A DNA stretch of 64,000 nt from NCBI RefSeq assembly GCF_963676285.1, contig NZ_OY781063.1:248001-312000 (forward strand), given 5' to 3'. The translations under genes and the position numbers were made by a program. The stretch is from an uncultured Sphaerochaeta sp. Its GTDB lineage: Bacteria > Spirochaetota > Spirochaetia > Sphaerochaetales > Sphaerochaetaceae. The notes beneath the pieces were generated by a model. It did not search any database. It saw only the letters and a program-made list of their open reading frames with translations, and was not told the origin of the DNA. Position 1 is the first letter of the stretch. Each line of letters opens with the position of its first letter. Below, piece after piece: positions 16,733 through 26,508 of the stretch.

Positions 16733-18946
16733 TCAACCTACCGGGCCATTCAAGTATTTTTTTGCAGTCAGGGCTACCCCGTCTTTTCCAATCGGTTTCC
16801 CATCAATCTTTACCACACCAGACTCTGTATAGATCGGCATGGAGAAGAAGTGATCTGCCTTCACATACGGAAGCTTTTCCTCAACCGGGAAAAATCCCTC
16901 TGGGGTGAGCACGCTTCCCACCTCAAACTGAGGTGCAAAGAGCACTTCACAGGTGGAGTGTTCCTCAGCATCTGGATCGCTGGCGGCAAGCAACATACCG
17001 TAGCTTTTCTCTCCACGGAAATTTGCCGGTTTGAGATTGCTTACCAGTACTATGTTCTGGTCCTGCAACTCCTCTTCCTTGTAATAAGGCACGATGGAAC
17101 TGACAATAGTCCTTGGTTCCTCTTCCTGTACATCAAGGGTAAGTATATAGAGTTTATCACCACGAGGGTGTCTCTCCACATTGGTAATCTTTGCGACCTT
17201 GAGAATCACTCGACTCGCAAACTGTTCAGCCAGGCTTACCTGGTCCTCTTTCTGATCCATATCTTTCTCCAATTCTTTGGTTTTCTTCTGTTCTCGCTCT
17301 TCCTGGGAGCCGCTGAAACGAGTACGCAACTGCTCGATCAGAGAATCCTCAAGCTTGGAAAAGAGCAACGAAACCTCGCCAATCCCCTCTATTCCTTCCC
17401 AGTTGCCAAGATCATTCCAGTTGGTCTTCTCAGCACCAAGGAAGGAAAGCATTTTCAGTGAGGTTTCCGGCATGAACGGCTGTACCATCACCGCCAGGTC
17501 ACGAATCAGATAGACGAGGGTCTTGAGCAGGCTCATCGCTTTCTCTGGTTGTTCCTTGCGCATCTTCCAAGGTTCGCCATCCTGGAATGCCTTATTTCCC
17601 AATGAGGAGAGGCTGATGATCTGCCTGAGTGCATCGCGCTCCTCAGCACGCTCCATGAATGAATCGATTTTCTTCTCTCGTTCTACTATCTGGGCATGCA
17701 ACTCAGTATCGACAGGTGCTGAGAAAAGGGCTCCGTCTTCATAGAACCGTTTCACAAATGTCAGGGTCCGGTTCACCAGGTTGGAAAGGTTGCCGATGAG
17801 CTCCCCATTCACTTTCTCCTGGAAGTCAGCCCAGGTGAAGGTAACATCACTCTTCTCCGGGCGGTTGTAGAACATGTAGAACCGCCACACATCAGCAGGG
17901 ATTCCCGTATCCTGGACATCATTGCCGAATATTCCAATCCCGAGGCTCTTGCTGAACTTTCCACCCTCGTAATTAAGGTATTCAGTACTGCTCATATGAT
18001 GGAGCATTGTCCAGTCCATTCCACTTGCCAGCTGGCAGGAGGGGAAGATAACAGTATGGAAGGGAATATTGTCCTTTCCTATAAACTGAAACAATTCAGT
18101 ATTCTGTGGATCGAACCACCATTTCTTCCAATCCTTGGTAGCATTGGCTGATATGGAGACATACCCGATGGGAGCATCAAACCAGACATAGAACACCTTG
18201 CCTTCATACCCCGGCTTGGGTACAGGAATACCCCACTTCAGGTCGCGGGTGATACATCGTTCTTTCAGACCATCGCGAATCCAGGACTTGGTCACCTGTA
18301 TGGCATTGTTTGCCCAGAAACCATCCTTACTGGTCTTCTCCATCCAAGCTTCCAGCATAGGAAGAGCTTTGGGCAGATTGATGTAGAGGTGTTTGGTTTT
18401 CTTGACGATTGGGGTGGTACCACAGACACCACAGTGAGGTTCGATCAACTCAATAGGGTCAAGCAGGGTCTGGCAACTGTCGCACTGGTCCCCTCTTGCA
18501 CCCTCTGCATGGCAGTGGGGACAGGTTCCCTCAACAAAGCGATCTGCAAGGAATCGCTCACACTTCGGGCAGTAGAGTTGCTCCAACTCATGCTCACTGA
18601 CATACCCAGCTGCGTCCATACGCTTGAAGATATCCTGGACAATTTCGGTCTGGGCCTCTGTGCTTGTCCTCCCGAAATAATCAAAATCGATATTGAACCA
18701 CGCATAGATGTCACGGTGGATGGCATGATAGTGGTCACACAACTCCCTTGGGCTTACGCCCTCCTTGAGAGCCCGTGTCTCAGTTGCCGTACCATATTCA
18801 TCGGTACCACATATATAAAGTGTCTCATACCCTTTCAATCGACAGAAACGGGCAAAAACATCAGCACTCAGGACCTGGGTGAGGTTACCTAAATGCGGAA
18901 TATTGTTCACATACGGGAGCGCAGAAGTTACTAGTCTCTTTTTCAT
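16733..18946 (-). CDS. metG: Methionyl-tRNA synthetase
   Basis: Charges tRNA-Met. The 737-residue protein has the HIGH-type motif in PYVNNIPHLGNL, KFSKS as the KMSKS loop (around residue 337), and two Cys4 zinc knuckles (CPKC...CPHC and CDSC...CGVC, about 140-195). After a charged linker near 590, a tRNA-binding OB-fold domain (VAKITNVERHPRGDKLYIL to the end) completes the long form. ATG 18946 is chosen over GTG 18967 because a promoter with its -10 box 7 bases before ATG 18946 would make a leaderless mRNA, and no Shine-Dalgarno sequence is visible. Confidence 0.96.
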   Translation of the reverse strand: MKKRLVTSALPYVNNIPHLGNLTQVLSADVFARFCRLKGYETLYICGTDEYGTATETRALKEGVSPRELCDHYHAIHRDIYAWFNIDFDYFGRTSTEAQTEIVQDIFKRMDAAGYVSEHELEQLYCPKCERFLADRFVEGTCPHCHAEGARGDQCDSCQTLLDPIELIEPHCGVCGTTPIVKKTKHLYINLPKALPMLEAWMEKTSKDGFWANNAIQVTKSWIRDGLKERCITRDLKWGIPVPKPGYEGKVFYVWFDAPIGYVSISANATKDWKKWWFDPQNTELFQFIGKDNIPFHTVIFPSCQLASGMDWTMLHHMSSTEYLNYEGGKFSKSLGIGIFGNDVQDTGIPADVWRFYMFYNRPEKSDVTFTWADFQEKVNGELIGNLSNLVNRTLTFVKRFYEDGALFSAPVDTELHAQIVEREKKIDSFMERAEERDALRQIISLSSLGNKAFQDGEPWKMRKEQPEKAMSLLKTLVYLIRDLAVMVQPFMPETSLKMLSFLGAEKTNWNDLGNWEGIEGIGEVSLLFSKLEDSLIEQLRTRFSGSQEEREQKKTKELEKDMDQKEDQVSLAEQFASRVILKVAKITNVERHPRGDKLYILTLDVQEEEPRTIVSSIVPYYKEEELQDQNIVLVSNLKPANFRGEKSYGMLLAASDPDAEEHSTCEVLFAPQFEVGSVLTPEGFFPVEEKLPYVKADHFFSMPIYTESGVVKIDGKPIGKDGVALTAKKYLNGPVG

Positions 18947-18953
18947 AAGGGAT

Positions 18954-18982
18954 ATAATAGAACGCACCGAATTTTATTTCAA
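18954..18982 (-). promoter_or_regulatory. metG promoter, probably leaderless
   Basis: Minus-strand TTGAAA (18977-18982), 17 bases, TATTAT (18954-18959), then 7 bases to the ATG. Transcription should start at or beside the start codon. Confidence 0.6.
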
Positions 18983-19081
18983 TGCCAAACGAATCAATGT
19001 TGGCGTTATTACATCCTTGACGAGTCCACGAGAGCTAAGTACATTGAAAGAGTACCCTAATTGGTACAAAGAGGAGTTATC

Positions 19082-20065
19082 ATGGATACCATGCAGCAAC
19101 CACCGAGGCCTGCGCGCAAAGTAAAGAACATCAGCCCCAAGCTGGTGATCTGGATTATTGTCGCCGTCGTCCTCATCATGCTGGTTCTTAGCAGTTTCTT
19201 TGTTGTCGACCAAACCGAACAAGCGGTTGTCCTGCGCTTAGGCAAATACAACCGAACAGTAGGCCCTGGATTGCAAACCAAGATCCCACTAGGAATCGAG
19301 ACCAGTTACAATGTCCCAACGCAAGTCGTTCAGACGATGACATTTGGATATCGCTCAAACAGTTCTACTTCCCCACTTTTTGGAAACAGCGACTACACCA
19401 CTGAATCACTCATGCTGACAGGCGACCTGAACATCATTGATGTACAGTGGATCATTCAATACAAAATTGAAAACCCTGTGAACTGGATGTTCAAGGTGGA
19501 GTCTAGGGAAACAACACTGCGAGATATCAGCCAGAGTGTCATGAACAAACTGGTGGGCGATCTTCCAATCCTCTCTGTCATGACCAGTGAACGTACCCGA
19601 ATCGAGATTGAAGCACAAGAGAATATGCAGAAAATCTTTGATGCCTACGAATTGGGCGTACGGGTTGTTACCGTCAAGTTACAGAACATCGTACCACCGG
19701 TTGGAGAAGTTCAGGATGCTTTTGAGGATGTCAACAAGGCAATCCAGGATATGAACCGCTTGATCAACGAAGGAAAGCAGAACTACAACAAGGTCATTCC
19801 TTCGGCCCGAGGTGAGGCAAACAAGCTCATCCAGCAAGCACAAGGATATGCAGCTGAACGTGTTAACCAAGCTGAAGGTGACGTGGCACGATTCAACAGC
19901 GTCCGAGAGGTCTATGAACAGTCACAGACCATTACTCGAACTCGATTGTACATTGAGACAATGGAGGCAGTCATCAATCCCACTGAAAGTGGATCGGTTA
20001 CTCTGGTCGACAAGAACCTGAGCAACTTCCTTCCGGTGCAGATGATTGAAGGGGGTACAAAATGA
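19082..20065 (+). CDS. hflK: HflK, prohibitin-like (SPFH) membrane protein
   Basis: HflK and HflC form a large ring around FtsH in the inner membrane and modulate its proteolysis. The 327-residue protein has a short Pro/Arg/Lys-rich N-tail, one transmembrane helix (about residues 18-40), then an SPFH domain starting VVDQTEQAVVLRLGKYNRTVGPGLQ, and an Ala/Glu/Gln-rich helix (ANKLIQQAQGYAAERVNQAEGD). GAGGAG precedes ATG 19082. Its stop overlaps the hflC start by 4 bases. Confidence 0.94.
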   Translation: MDTMQQPPRPARKVKNISPKLVIWIIVAVVLIMLVLSSFFVVDQTEQAVVLRLGKYNRTVGPGLQTKIPLGIETSYNVPTQVVQTMTFGYRSNSSTSPLFGNSDYTTESLMLTGDLNIIDVQWIIQYKIENPVNWMFKVESRETTLRDISQSVMNKLVGDLPILSVMTSERTRIEIEAQENMQKIFDAYELGVRVVTVKLQNIVPPVGEVQDAFEDVNKAIQDMNRLINEGKQNYNKVIPSARGEANKLIQQAQGYAAERVNQAEGDVARFNSVREVYEQSQTITRTRLYIETMEAVINPTESGSVTLVDKNLSNFLPVQMIEGGTK

Positions 20066-21063
20066 GCACAAATACCAATAAGAAACTAGTTACCACCCTG
20101 GTAGTCCTCGTTGTCTTTATTGCCATCTTCATCTTGCTTGGACCTTTCTACATCCTCTCAGAAGGCCAACAGTCGGTAATCACCCGATTCGGCAAGATTG
20201 TCGATACAGCACAGACAGCTGGACTTAAGTTCAAGATGCCGCTGGTAGACAACGTAGTAATCTATCCCAAGAAAATACTCTCCTGGGATGGGGCTGCGCA
20301 GAGGATCCCAACCAAGGAAAACCAGTTCATCTGGGTTGATACCACAGCCAGATGGAGAATTGCAGATCCAGCAAAATACTATGAGACCGTTAATACGCTC
20401 AACAATGGTATATTCAGGCTGAACGATGTCCTTGATTCTTCTATCCGTACCATCATCAGTGAGAACTATCTCAATGAGGCGGTAAGGAACAGCAATGAGA
20501 TCAATGTCATCGAGGTCGAAGAGCAGGTACAGAATGTCGAAAGCATCGAGGATGCTGAGAGACTGCGTAACCTCACAGCAACCGTTGCCAAGCAGGAGAC
20601 GATCAGTATCGGTCGTGATGGCTTGAGCAATATGATGTTTGCCCAAGCAAAACAATTCACCGATGAGTTCGGTATTGAACTGATCGACATCGTTATCCGC
20701 CAGATTCGCTACAGTGATGATCTCACTGAGAGTGTATATCAGAGGATGATCAAGGAACGTAACCAGATTGCTGAGGCATACCGCTCCTACGGTCGTGGTC
20801 AACTCGCACAGTGGCAAGGAAAGACTGAGGGAGAAGAGAAACAGATTCTCTCAGAAGCCTATGCCGAGAGTGAGAAGATCAAGGGTGTTGCTGACGCTGA
20901 AGCTGCAAAGGTCTATGCAGAATCATACGAAGTAGATCCCGAGTTCTTCGAATTGTGGAGAACCTTGGAGTCATATCGCAAGACAGTGCCTGGTCTGGAC
21001 AAGATCCTCAGCACTGACATGCAGTACTTTGACATGATTTATGGAAGGGATGCTCAAAAATAA
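20062..21063 (+). CDS. hflC: HflC, prohibitin-like (SPFH) membrane protein
   Basis: Partner of HflK. The 333-residue protein has one N-terminal transmembrane helix (LVTTLVVLVVFIAIFILL), then EGQQSVITRFGKI at the start of the SPFH domain, and a long helix with RNQIAEAYRSYGRGQLAQWQ and EAYAESEKIKGVADAEAAK, characteristic of HflC. ATGA overlap with hflK implies coupled translation. A strong terminator follows at 21086-21119. Confidence 0.94.
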   Translation: MSTNTNKKLVTTLVVLVVFIAIFILLGPFYILSEGQQSVITRFGKIVDTAQTAGLKFKMPLVDNVVIYPKKILSWDGAAQRIPTKENQFIWVDTTARWRIADPAKYYETVNTLNNGIFRLNDVLDSSIRTIISENYLNEAVRNSNEINVIEVEEQVQNVESIEDAERLRNLTATVAKQETISIGRDGLSNMMFAQAKQFTDEFGIELIDIVIRQIRYSDDLTESVYQRMIKERNQIAEAYRSYGRGQLAQWQGKTEGEEKQILSEAYAESEKIKGVADAEAAKVYAESYEVDPEFFELWRTLESYRKTVPGLDKILSTDMQYFDMIYGRDAQK

Positions 21064-21085
21064 ATAGGCTACCGGCATTTAGTAA

Positions 21086-21119
21086 GGGGGAAGGGATTTG
21101 TTCCCTTCCTCTTTTTTTG
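21086..21119 (+). terminator. hflKC terminator
   Basis: GGAAGGGA-TTTGT-TCCCTTCC (21089-21109) is a perfect 8-bp stem followed by TCTTTTTTT. Confidence 0.85.
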
Positions 21120-21128
21120 CCTTCCTGC

Positions 21129-21134
21129 TACACT
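21129..21134 (+). promoter_or_regulatory. -10 box of the HAD phosphatase gene, possibly leaderless
   Basis: TACACT ends 6 bases before ATG 21141, and there is no ribosome site. The -35 position (21106-21111, TTCCTC) is poor and lies inside the hflKC terminator, so this is a weaker case than the others. Confidence 0.35.
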
Positions 21135-21140
21135 CCTCGC

Positions 21141-21821
21141 ATGAGAGAGAAAAGCCTAACCATCTTCGACTTTGACGGTACACTCTACCCGATCAACTCC
21201 TATGACAGCGAACAGCTGCTGATTCTTTCTGCGGCGAAGGAGAGAGGGGTCCTGTTCAAGAAACGGGGCAAGCACTTCATCAAACAAGACCAGAAAGGAG
21301 TGTTTGACGATGTATCTTTCCACCAACGCTATGAAAAGCTGGTCAAGCGGGCTACCCCAGCCATGATAGATGAAGTAGCAGACATTCTTCTCTCTTCCAT
21401 TGGCAAGAGGGAAAAAGATGCTCTTCTCAGACTTTCCCACATCAGTGACCTGGGTATTCTTACCTGCGGTACGGAAAATATTGCAAGGGCCTTCCTCCAG
21501 AAGCTCGGGATGGAAGACTCTTTCTCGTTCATCCGTGGAAAAAGACTCGTCAGAAACGAAGAAGGCAACTTCCACTTGTTGGTCGATATTGCAGGCCCGG
21601 GTGACAAAGCTCTGGCAGTAGACTCCCTGAGAGAAGACTATCAGACCATTATCGCCATCGGTGATGGTCCCACCGATATTCCCATGCTTGAGGCAGCAGA
21701 CTATGGGATGATTGTTGCTTGGAACAGGCAGAACCGGGAGTATCCCTTTGTCACCTTCCCCACCCTGGAGTCAGCAGTATTGCACTCCATTGATTACTTG
21801 GAAAGCAATAGACGAGCCTGA
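21141..21821 (+). CDS. HAD-IB family phosphatase (SerB-like)
   Basis: A 226-residue soluble phosphatase of the haloacid dehalogenase superfamily. Motif I is IFDFDGTLY (nucleophile Asp), motif II is ILTCGTE, and motif IV is AIGDGPTDIPML. The helical cap between motifs I and II places it in subclass IB with phosphoserine phosphatases and related enzymes; the substrate is not evident. ATG 21141 is chosen; the frame is open back to 21117. The gene converges on the ABC permease and overlaps it by 28 bases. Confidence 0.82.
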   Translation: MREKSLTIFDFDGTLYPINSYDSEQLLILSAAKERGVLFKKRGKHFIKQDQKGVFDDVSFHQRYEKLVKRATPAMIDEVADILLSSIGKREKDALLRLSHISDLGILTCGTENIARAFLQKLGMEDSFSFIRGKRLVRNEEGNFHLLVDIAGPGDKALAVDSLREDYQTIIAIGDGPTDIPMLEAADYGMIVAWNRQNREYPFVTFPTLESAVLHSIDYLESNRRA

Positions 21822-23440
21822 TTTAGTGCTAAACGATAGGAAAGAGAGAAGCCAAGACCGGTCAAACCAAACAGAAGCAAGACGGAAAGTATCATTGACA
21901 GACCTATAAGCATTGGCAACAACAATACCAAGGCAAAGAGTGCCAAGGATATGAAAGCTGCAAGCATACCGAAGAGCCCATTCAGATTGCTTTTCATTGC
22001 CTGCTGGCTTACCTTCCAGTCGAGCCTTGGATGATGGTAATCGATTGAAAGTTGCATGCATGCAATCATTCCAATGCAAAGCAATGACAGAGGTATCATC
22101 CAAAAAAGATACCACAGAGGAAGGGAGAGCAGCAGGAGCGCTGCTGATAGATAGATTACATGGGGAATGAAGACCAGCAGAAGATGAAACAGCAACTTCG
22201 CCCCGACGAATGTACTTGCATCAAGCGGGTACAGTTTATCAAGATTAAAGCGCTTTCCCTCCCTGGAAACACTGGTTGAGCTGATCATGCTGAGATTAGC
22301 GAACAAAAGCAACAACAGATACACCAGTTGGAGAAATACTCCGGTTTCTACAAGTTGCAAAGCAACCTCAGAAAGCTCATCCAGGATTCCCATGAATCCA
22401 TAGAGTACAAGAAGTAAAACCGGGATTCCCAGTTCTCCCACTATTTCAAACACAAACATGCTCTCAGAGCGGATGATGAGCATTTCACGTTTCATGAGAG
22501 CCCAATGGGGACTTGTAGAACGGAGGGAATGCTTGGCTTTTCGGGTTCTTGCAACCGATTGGTTGCTCAATACGTACGAAAGATTTGCTGCATAGGTGGA
22601 TCCAATAAACAGGATCAAACCGATGAGGAGAAGCAATCCCAGTCCAAGCATACTAAACAGGCTTACAAGGGAGGTAACCATCTTTGCCTGCATAAGGAAA
22701 AGGGGGATCATAGCCATGAGCTTCTCGATGATTGGAGCATAAGCCTGCAACATCGCCTCATAATTGAACGCGAGCAACGAACCATCCTCACTCATATTCC
22801 TGGTAAGGGAAACCGTCATCATAAGAATCAGGAGCACCAAGGCGACAGCGCTAAAGAGCTCCTCTGCCATCTTGTGGTTCCTTCCCTTAGTGAGCCTTAC
22901 CAATACCATGGAGATCAAGACAGAGAGGGAGAGGGCAAAAAACGGTCCTATCAACAGAAAAAAGAGTCCGCCAAGTAGGTATACCAGGGAGAATCCGTCA
23001 ATCCAGAGGCCAACAACGAGGGCTGGAAACGTGATGAACCAGTACAGGGGAGCTTGTAGAAGGTACGCGATCAGCAGCCTACTTGCTCCTAATTCACTAT
23101 GCCGTACAGCCAATGACCCAACCAACAAGATGTCCTTTGCCCCATAGAGAAGGCTGGTTCCACTGGCCAGACTATAAAACAGTTGGAATGCAAACCCTAA
23201 CAGTGCGGCAAAGATAAGGCTAAGATAGGGATAGCCCAAAAGCAAACCAAGGGTTTGATAACTATAGTAATTCACCCCTAGGATGACACCAAGATAGATA
23301 AAAACCATGACTATCAAGAAACTGGCCAGTATACTCACGATACGGGAACGTGAGGTACTGATGCGCTCAAAGAAATCCTTGATCGGCTTGGTCCCAGCGA
23401 AGAAGGCACGAACCAACATACAAACAACGCGCATGTTCAT
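21794..23440 (-). CDS. ABC transporter permease, multi-spanning
   Basis: A 548-residue membrane protein with about twelve hydrophobic segments and few polar loops. The N-terminus is cytosolic and basic (KPIKDFFERISTSRSRI). It has no ATPase motif, and its gene follows the ATPase gene by 5 bases on the same strand, so the two encode one ABC exporter. The size and topology resemble the large permeases of Bacillus YthP/YxlG-like exporters. Substrate unknown. Confidence 0.75.
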   Translation of the reverse strand: MNMRVVCMLVRAFFAGTKPIKDFFERISTSRSRIVSILASFLIVMVFIYLGVILGVNYYSYQTLGLLLGYPYLSLIFAALLGFAFQLFYSLASGTSLLYGAKDILLVGSLAVRHSELGASRLLIAYLLQAPLYWFITFPALVVGLWIDGFSLVYLLGGLFFLLIGPFFALSLSVLISMVLVRLTKGRNHKMAEELFSAVALVLLILMMTVSLTRNMSEDGSLLAFNYEAMLQAYAPIIEKLMAMIPLFLMQAKMVTSLVSLFSMLGLGLLLLIGLILFIGSTYAANLSYVLSNQSVARTRKAKHSLRSTSPHWALMKREMLIIRSESMFVFEIVGELGIPVLLLVLYGFMGILDELSEVALQLVETGVFLQLVYLLLLLFANLSMISSTSVSREGKRFNLDKLYPLDASTFVGAKLLFHLLLVFIPHVIYLSAALLLLSLPLWYLFWMIPLSLLCIGMIACMQLSIDYHHPRLDWKVSQQAMKSNLNGLFGMLAAFISLALFALVLLLPMLIGLSMILSVLLLFGLTGLGFSLSYRLALNQARLLLSK

Positions 23441-23445
23441 GGGCC

Positions 23446-24180
23446 TTACCCCTCGTTCTCTGTCAGCTCAAGGAACAACGCTTCCAGGGTTGCATCAAGC
23501 TCTTGTGTACGCGATTGCAGTTCCTGTAGGGTTCCGTTGTACAACAACCGCCCCTCCTTTATGATTCCCAGACTGCTACAAAGTTGCTGGGCAACTTCCA
23601 AGACATGGGTGGAAAAGAATACCGTATTCCCTGATTCAGCAAACTCACCCAGGAGCGTTTTCAGGATGAAGGCTGCTTTTGGGTCCAGCCCAACCATGGG
23701 TTCATCGAGTATAAGCAACTTAGGGGAAGGCAACAGGGCAGATATGATAGAAAGCTTCTGTTTCATCCCATGGCTATAGGAAGAGATTTCATCCTTCAAT
23801 GCATGAGAAAGCAACAATCGCTCCCCCAGCTCATCAATCCGTTGCTTACGTTCCACGCTACCAACCCCATAGAGATCTGCAATGAAGGAGAGATGCTCAT
23901 ACCCACTCATTCTCTCATAAAAAAGCGGTTCATCAGGTACATAACCGATTAATCGCTTATAGCTGAGAGGATCAGAATGAAGGGAGTATCCCATGAAACT
24001 GATCGAACCAGAATCTGGTTTGAGCAAACCAGTGAGCATCTTGATGGTGGTACTCTTACCAGCCCCGTTGGGACCAAGGAATCCGAATATCTGCCCAGAC
24101 GCAATGGAGAGATTCAGTGTATCGACTGCTTTCCTTGGTTGATTACCATATCGTTTGGTTATTTGATCACATACCAGCAT
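23446..24180 (-). CDS. ABC transporter ATP-binding protein (exporter type)
   Basis: A 244-residue ATPase subunit. Walker A is GPNGAGKST, the signature is SYSHGMKQKL (a non-standard SHGMKQ form common in ABC-2 exporters), Walker B is LLILDEPMVGLD, and the H-loop is FFSTHV. GGAGG lies just before ATG 24180. It powers the permease encoded immediately downstream. Confidence 0.93.
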   Translation of the reverse strand: MLVCDQITKRYGNQPRKAVDTLNLSIASGQIFGFLGPNGAGKSTTIKMLTGLLKPDSGSISFMGYSLHSDPLSYKRLIGYVPDEPLFYERMSGYEHLSFIADLYGVGSVERKQRIDELGERLLLSHALKDEISSYSHGMKQKLSIISALLPSPKLLILDEPMVGLDPKAAFILKTLLGEFAESGNTVFFSTHVLEVAQQLCSSLGIIKEGRLLYNGTLQELQSRTQELDATLEALFLELTENEG

Positions 24181-24197
24181 TTGACTACCTCCACTGC

Positions 24198-24226
24198 AGT
24201 ATAGAGTGGAAAAAATGATTTGGCAA
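24198..24226 (-). promoter_or_regulatory. Promoter of the ABC exporter operon
   Basis: Minus-strand TTGCCA (24221-24226), 17 bases, TATACT (24198-24203). Confidence 0.6.
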
Positions 24227-24322
24227 TAACTATTTCGAATTTTTTCGAATTAGTATTGATGTATATTAATGCAGAATATTTCTGAATATATTCGATTTTA
24301 ATTGCATATATTACGATTTTTA

Positions 24323-24336
24323 CGAATATTTATGCA
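24323..24336 (+). promoter_or_regulatory. Candidate ARG box upstream of argG
   Basis: CGAATATTTATGCA matches the ArgR/AhrC half-site pair TGAATWWWWATKCA at 13 of 14 positions and ends 8 bases before the -35 box of argG. A second related palindrome, GAATATATTC, lies about 40 bases further upstream. No argR gene is in the window, so the regulator is only inferred. Confidence 0.4.
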
Positions 24337-24344
24337 TAAACCTC

Positions 24345-24373
24345 TTGTCATTCTACACAAGAATTACTACACT
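24345..24373 (+). promoter_or_regulatory. argG promoter
   Basis: TTGTCA (24345-24350), 17 bases, TACACT (24368-24373), giving a leader of about 30 bases with AGGGAGA before the ATG. Confidence 0.65.
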
Positions 24374-24410
24374 GACGGCAGAATACAATACCGAACAGGG
24401 AGAAACGAAT

Positions 24411-25628
24411 ATGGATAAGGAAAAAATCATTCTGGCATACAGCGGAGGACTGGATACCTCGGTAATCCTGAAATGGCTTGCCAATAAAGGCTTTGATGTT
24501 ATTGCCTATGTGGCAAATGTCGGACAGAACGAGGATTTTGCAGCTATTGAAAAGAAGGCTTTGGCTACTGGTGCTTCAAAAGTATACGTGGAAGACCTCA
24601 GAGAGGAATTGGTCACTGACTACATCTTCCCTGCCCTCCAGGCAAATACAATCTATGAAGGTACCTATATGCTGGGAACCTCTCTGGCCCGTCCGATCAT
24701 CGCAAAACGCCAGATTGAAATTGCCCGCAAGGAAGGAACCGTCTATGTTTCCCATGGCGCCACAGGCAAGGGAAATGACCAGGTCCGCTTTGAGTTCGGT
24801 TACTATATGCATATGCCTGAAGTGAAGATCATCAGTCCCTGGAAAGACCCAGAATGGCTCAGTCAGTTCGAGGGAAGAAGCGATATGATCGCCTACGCAA
24901 AGAAGTATGATATCCCAGTCAAGGCATCCACCAAGAAGCCATACAGTGAGGACGAGAATCTTATCCACATAAGCCATGAGGCCGGTATCCTGGAAGATCC
25001 TTCACTTCGCGCTGATGATGATGTGTACAGCCTTACCCTCAGCCCTAAGGAAGCCAAGGATGAGGAAACACTGCTGACCTTCACCTTCGAAGATGGCATT
25101 CCTGTCTCTGTGAAGAACGAAAACGACCAAACGGTGGTCACTGATCCCCTGCAGATGATTCTCTATCTCAACAAGATGGGACATGATAATGCAATCGGCC
25201 GTGTGGATATGGTTGAGAACCGCTATATCGGGATCAAGAGTCGTGGTGTCTACGAGACCCCGGGCTGTGAAATCCTTTGGAAGGCTCACCATAATCTTGA
25301 GGGCATCACCATGGACAAGGAAGCAATGCATTTGAGGGACAGCCTCATGCCCAAGTATTCTGAATTGATCTACAATGGTTACTGGGGTGCTCCTGAGTTT
25401 GAGATGCTTCGCTCTGCCTTCACCGTAAGCCAGAAGCATGTCACAGGTACCAGCAAGGTTGTACTGTACAAGGGTAATGTCATCTTTGCTGGCGTAGAAA
25501 GCCCCTTCTCCCTCTACGACGAGGAGATGGGAAGCATGGACAAGGCTGGTGGGTATGAGCCAGTTGATTGCAAGGGATTCATCAATATCAATGCAATCCG
25601 CTTGATCGCCAGTTCCAAACGCGGTTAA
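24411..25628 (+). CDS. argG: Argininosuccinate synthase
   Basis: ArgG joins citrulline and aspartate using ATP, the penultimate step of arginine synthesis. The 405-residue protein begins with the PP-loop [17 protein letters not shown] and contains [22 protein letters not shown], and [18 protein letters not shown] 24411 follows AGGGAGA; the frame extends to 24345 but includes the promoter. It stands alone here, ended by a hairpin at 25641-25667; argH is not in the window. Confidence 0.97.
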   Translation: MDKEKIILAYSGGLDTSVILKWLANKGFDVIAYVANVGQNEDFAAIEKKALATGASKVYVEDLREELVTDYIFPALQANTIYEGTYMLGTSLARPIIAKRQIEIARKEGTVYVSHGATGKGNDQVRFEFGYYMHMPEVKIISPWKDPEWLSQFEGRSDMIAYAKKYDIPVKASTKKPYSEDENLIHISHEAGILEDPSLRADDDVYSLTLSPKEAKDEETLLTFTFEDGIPVSVKNENDQTVVTDPLQMILYLNKMGHDNAIGRVDMVENRYIGIKSRGVYETPGCEILWKAHHNLEGITMDKEAMHLRDSLMPKYSELIYNGYWGAPEFEMLRSAFTVSQKHVTGTSKVVLYKGNVIFAGVESPFSLYDEEMGSMDKAGGYEPVDCKGFININAIRLIASSKRG

Positions 25629-25640
25629 GCTGTTAGTCAC

Positions 25641-25671
25641 TACCGCCTTCAAAGACTGAGGGCGGTATTTT
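25641..25671 (+). terminator. argG terminator
   Basis: TACCGCC (25641-25647) pairs with GGCGGTA (25661-25667) across a 13-base loop, followed by TTTTAT. Confidence 0.65.
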
Positions 25672-25718
25672 ATCTACAGAGAAACGTATGCTATAGTGGT
25701 GGATGGAGAGAGAGTACT

Positions 25719-26192
25719 ATGGATGCGAAAGCGTATTTACAAATGGCGATAGAAGAAGCACGAAAGACCATGAACAACGATGAAGGTGGTCCTTTTGGTG
25801 CTGTGGTTGTGGACACGACCGATGGTTCTCTCTATGTTGCCTCAAACAGTGTGTTGGCAAACCACGACCCGACCTCGCACGCAGAAATAAATGCCATCCG
25901 TGAAGCGTGCAAGAAGAAAGGGACCCATGACCTTTCTGGTTGCATACTCTACACCACCTGTTATCCTTGTCCGATGTGTCTCTCTGCAAGCATCTGGGCA
26001 AACATCAAGGAGGTGTACTACGGGTGCACACCTGAGGACGCCGAGGCAATTGGATTTCGGGATGATTACATCTATCGGTACATACAGGAGGGATGCAAGG
26101 ATCAGGAAGTACTCAACCTTACCCAAGCAGAGAGAGAGATGTGCCTGGATCTTTTTGGTGAATATACAGAAGATGAGTCCCAGAGGTATTGA
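25719..26192 (+). CDS. Nucleoside/guanine deaminase of the cytidine deaminase fold
   Basis: A 157-residue zinc deaminase. The zinc site is SHAEINAIREA (His and catalytic Glu) plus TTCYPCPMC. GGPFGAVVV at the N-terminus and the C-terminal helix pattern match Bacillus GuaD-like guanine deaminases better than tRNA adenosine deaminases, which usually have a PCxMC with Ala and a different C-terminus. Purine salvage giving xanthine and ammonia is the likely role. GGAGAGAGAG precedes the ATG; TATAGT near 25692 may be its -10 box. It converges on the arsR-type gene. Confidence 0.8.
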   Translation: MDAKAYLQMAIEEARKTMNNDEGGPFGAVVVDTTDGSLYVASNSVLANHDPTSHAEINAIREACKKKGTHDLSGCILYTTCYPCPMCLSASIWANIKEVYYGCTPEDAEAIGFRDDYIYRYIQEGCKDQEVLNLTQAEREMCLDLFGEYTEDESQRY

Positions 26193-26498
26193 TCAGAGTA
26201 ATTCCTGGTAGTGCTCGATACCCATGGCAAGGATGTCGTGGATATGTTCGTCATTGAGACGGTAGAGAACATTACGCCCGTCCTTTCTGAAACGCACCAA
26301 GCGACGGGCCCTGAGTAGTTTGAGCTGTTGGCTGATGGTACTCTGTTGCATGTTCAGTTCTTCACTGATTGCATTGACGCCTCTCTCCCCCTGCTCAAGC
26401 AGAAAGAGGATTTTCAATCGGGTGGGATCTCCAAAGACCTTAAAAAAGTCTGCGATATCGACAATTTCCTCATCCAGCGGCAATACAAATTCTTCCAT
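26193..26498 (-). CDS. ArsR/SmtB-family metal-sensing repressor
   Basis: A 101-residue winged-helix regulator. The recognition helix region is NMQQSTISQQLKLLRARRLV. The last helix carries D83-x-H85 and H96-x-x-E99, exactly the spacing of the alpha5 Zn(II)/Co(II) site of SmtB and CzrA, while the arsenic-type Cys-x-Cys pair of alpha3 is missing. It should therefore release DNA on binding zinc or a similar metal. AGGAG precedes ATG 26498; the open frame extends to 26537. No metal exporter is nearby, so the target may be citrate synthase (divergent) or only itself. Confidence 0.85.
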   Translation of the reverse strand: MEEFVLPLDEEIVDIADFFKVFGDPTRLKILFLLEQGERGVNAISEELNMQQSTISQQLKLLRARRLVRFRKDGRNVLYRLNDEHIHDILAMGIEHYQELL

Positions 26499-26508
26499 GG
26501 GGCATCTC

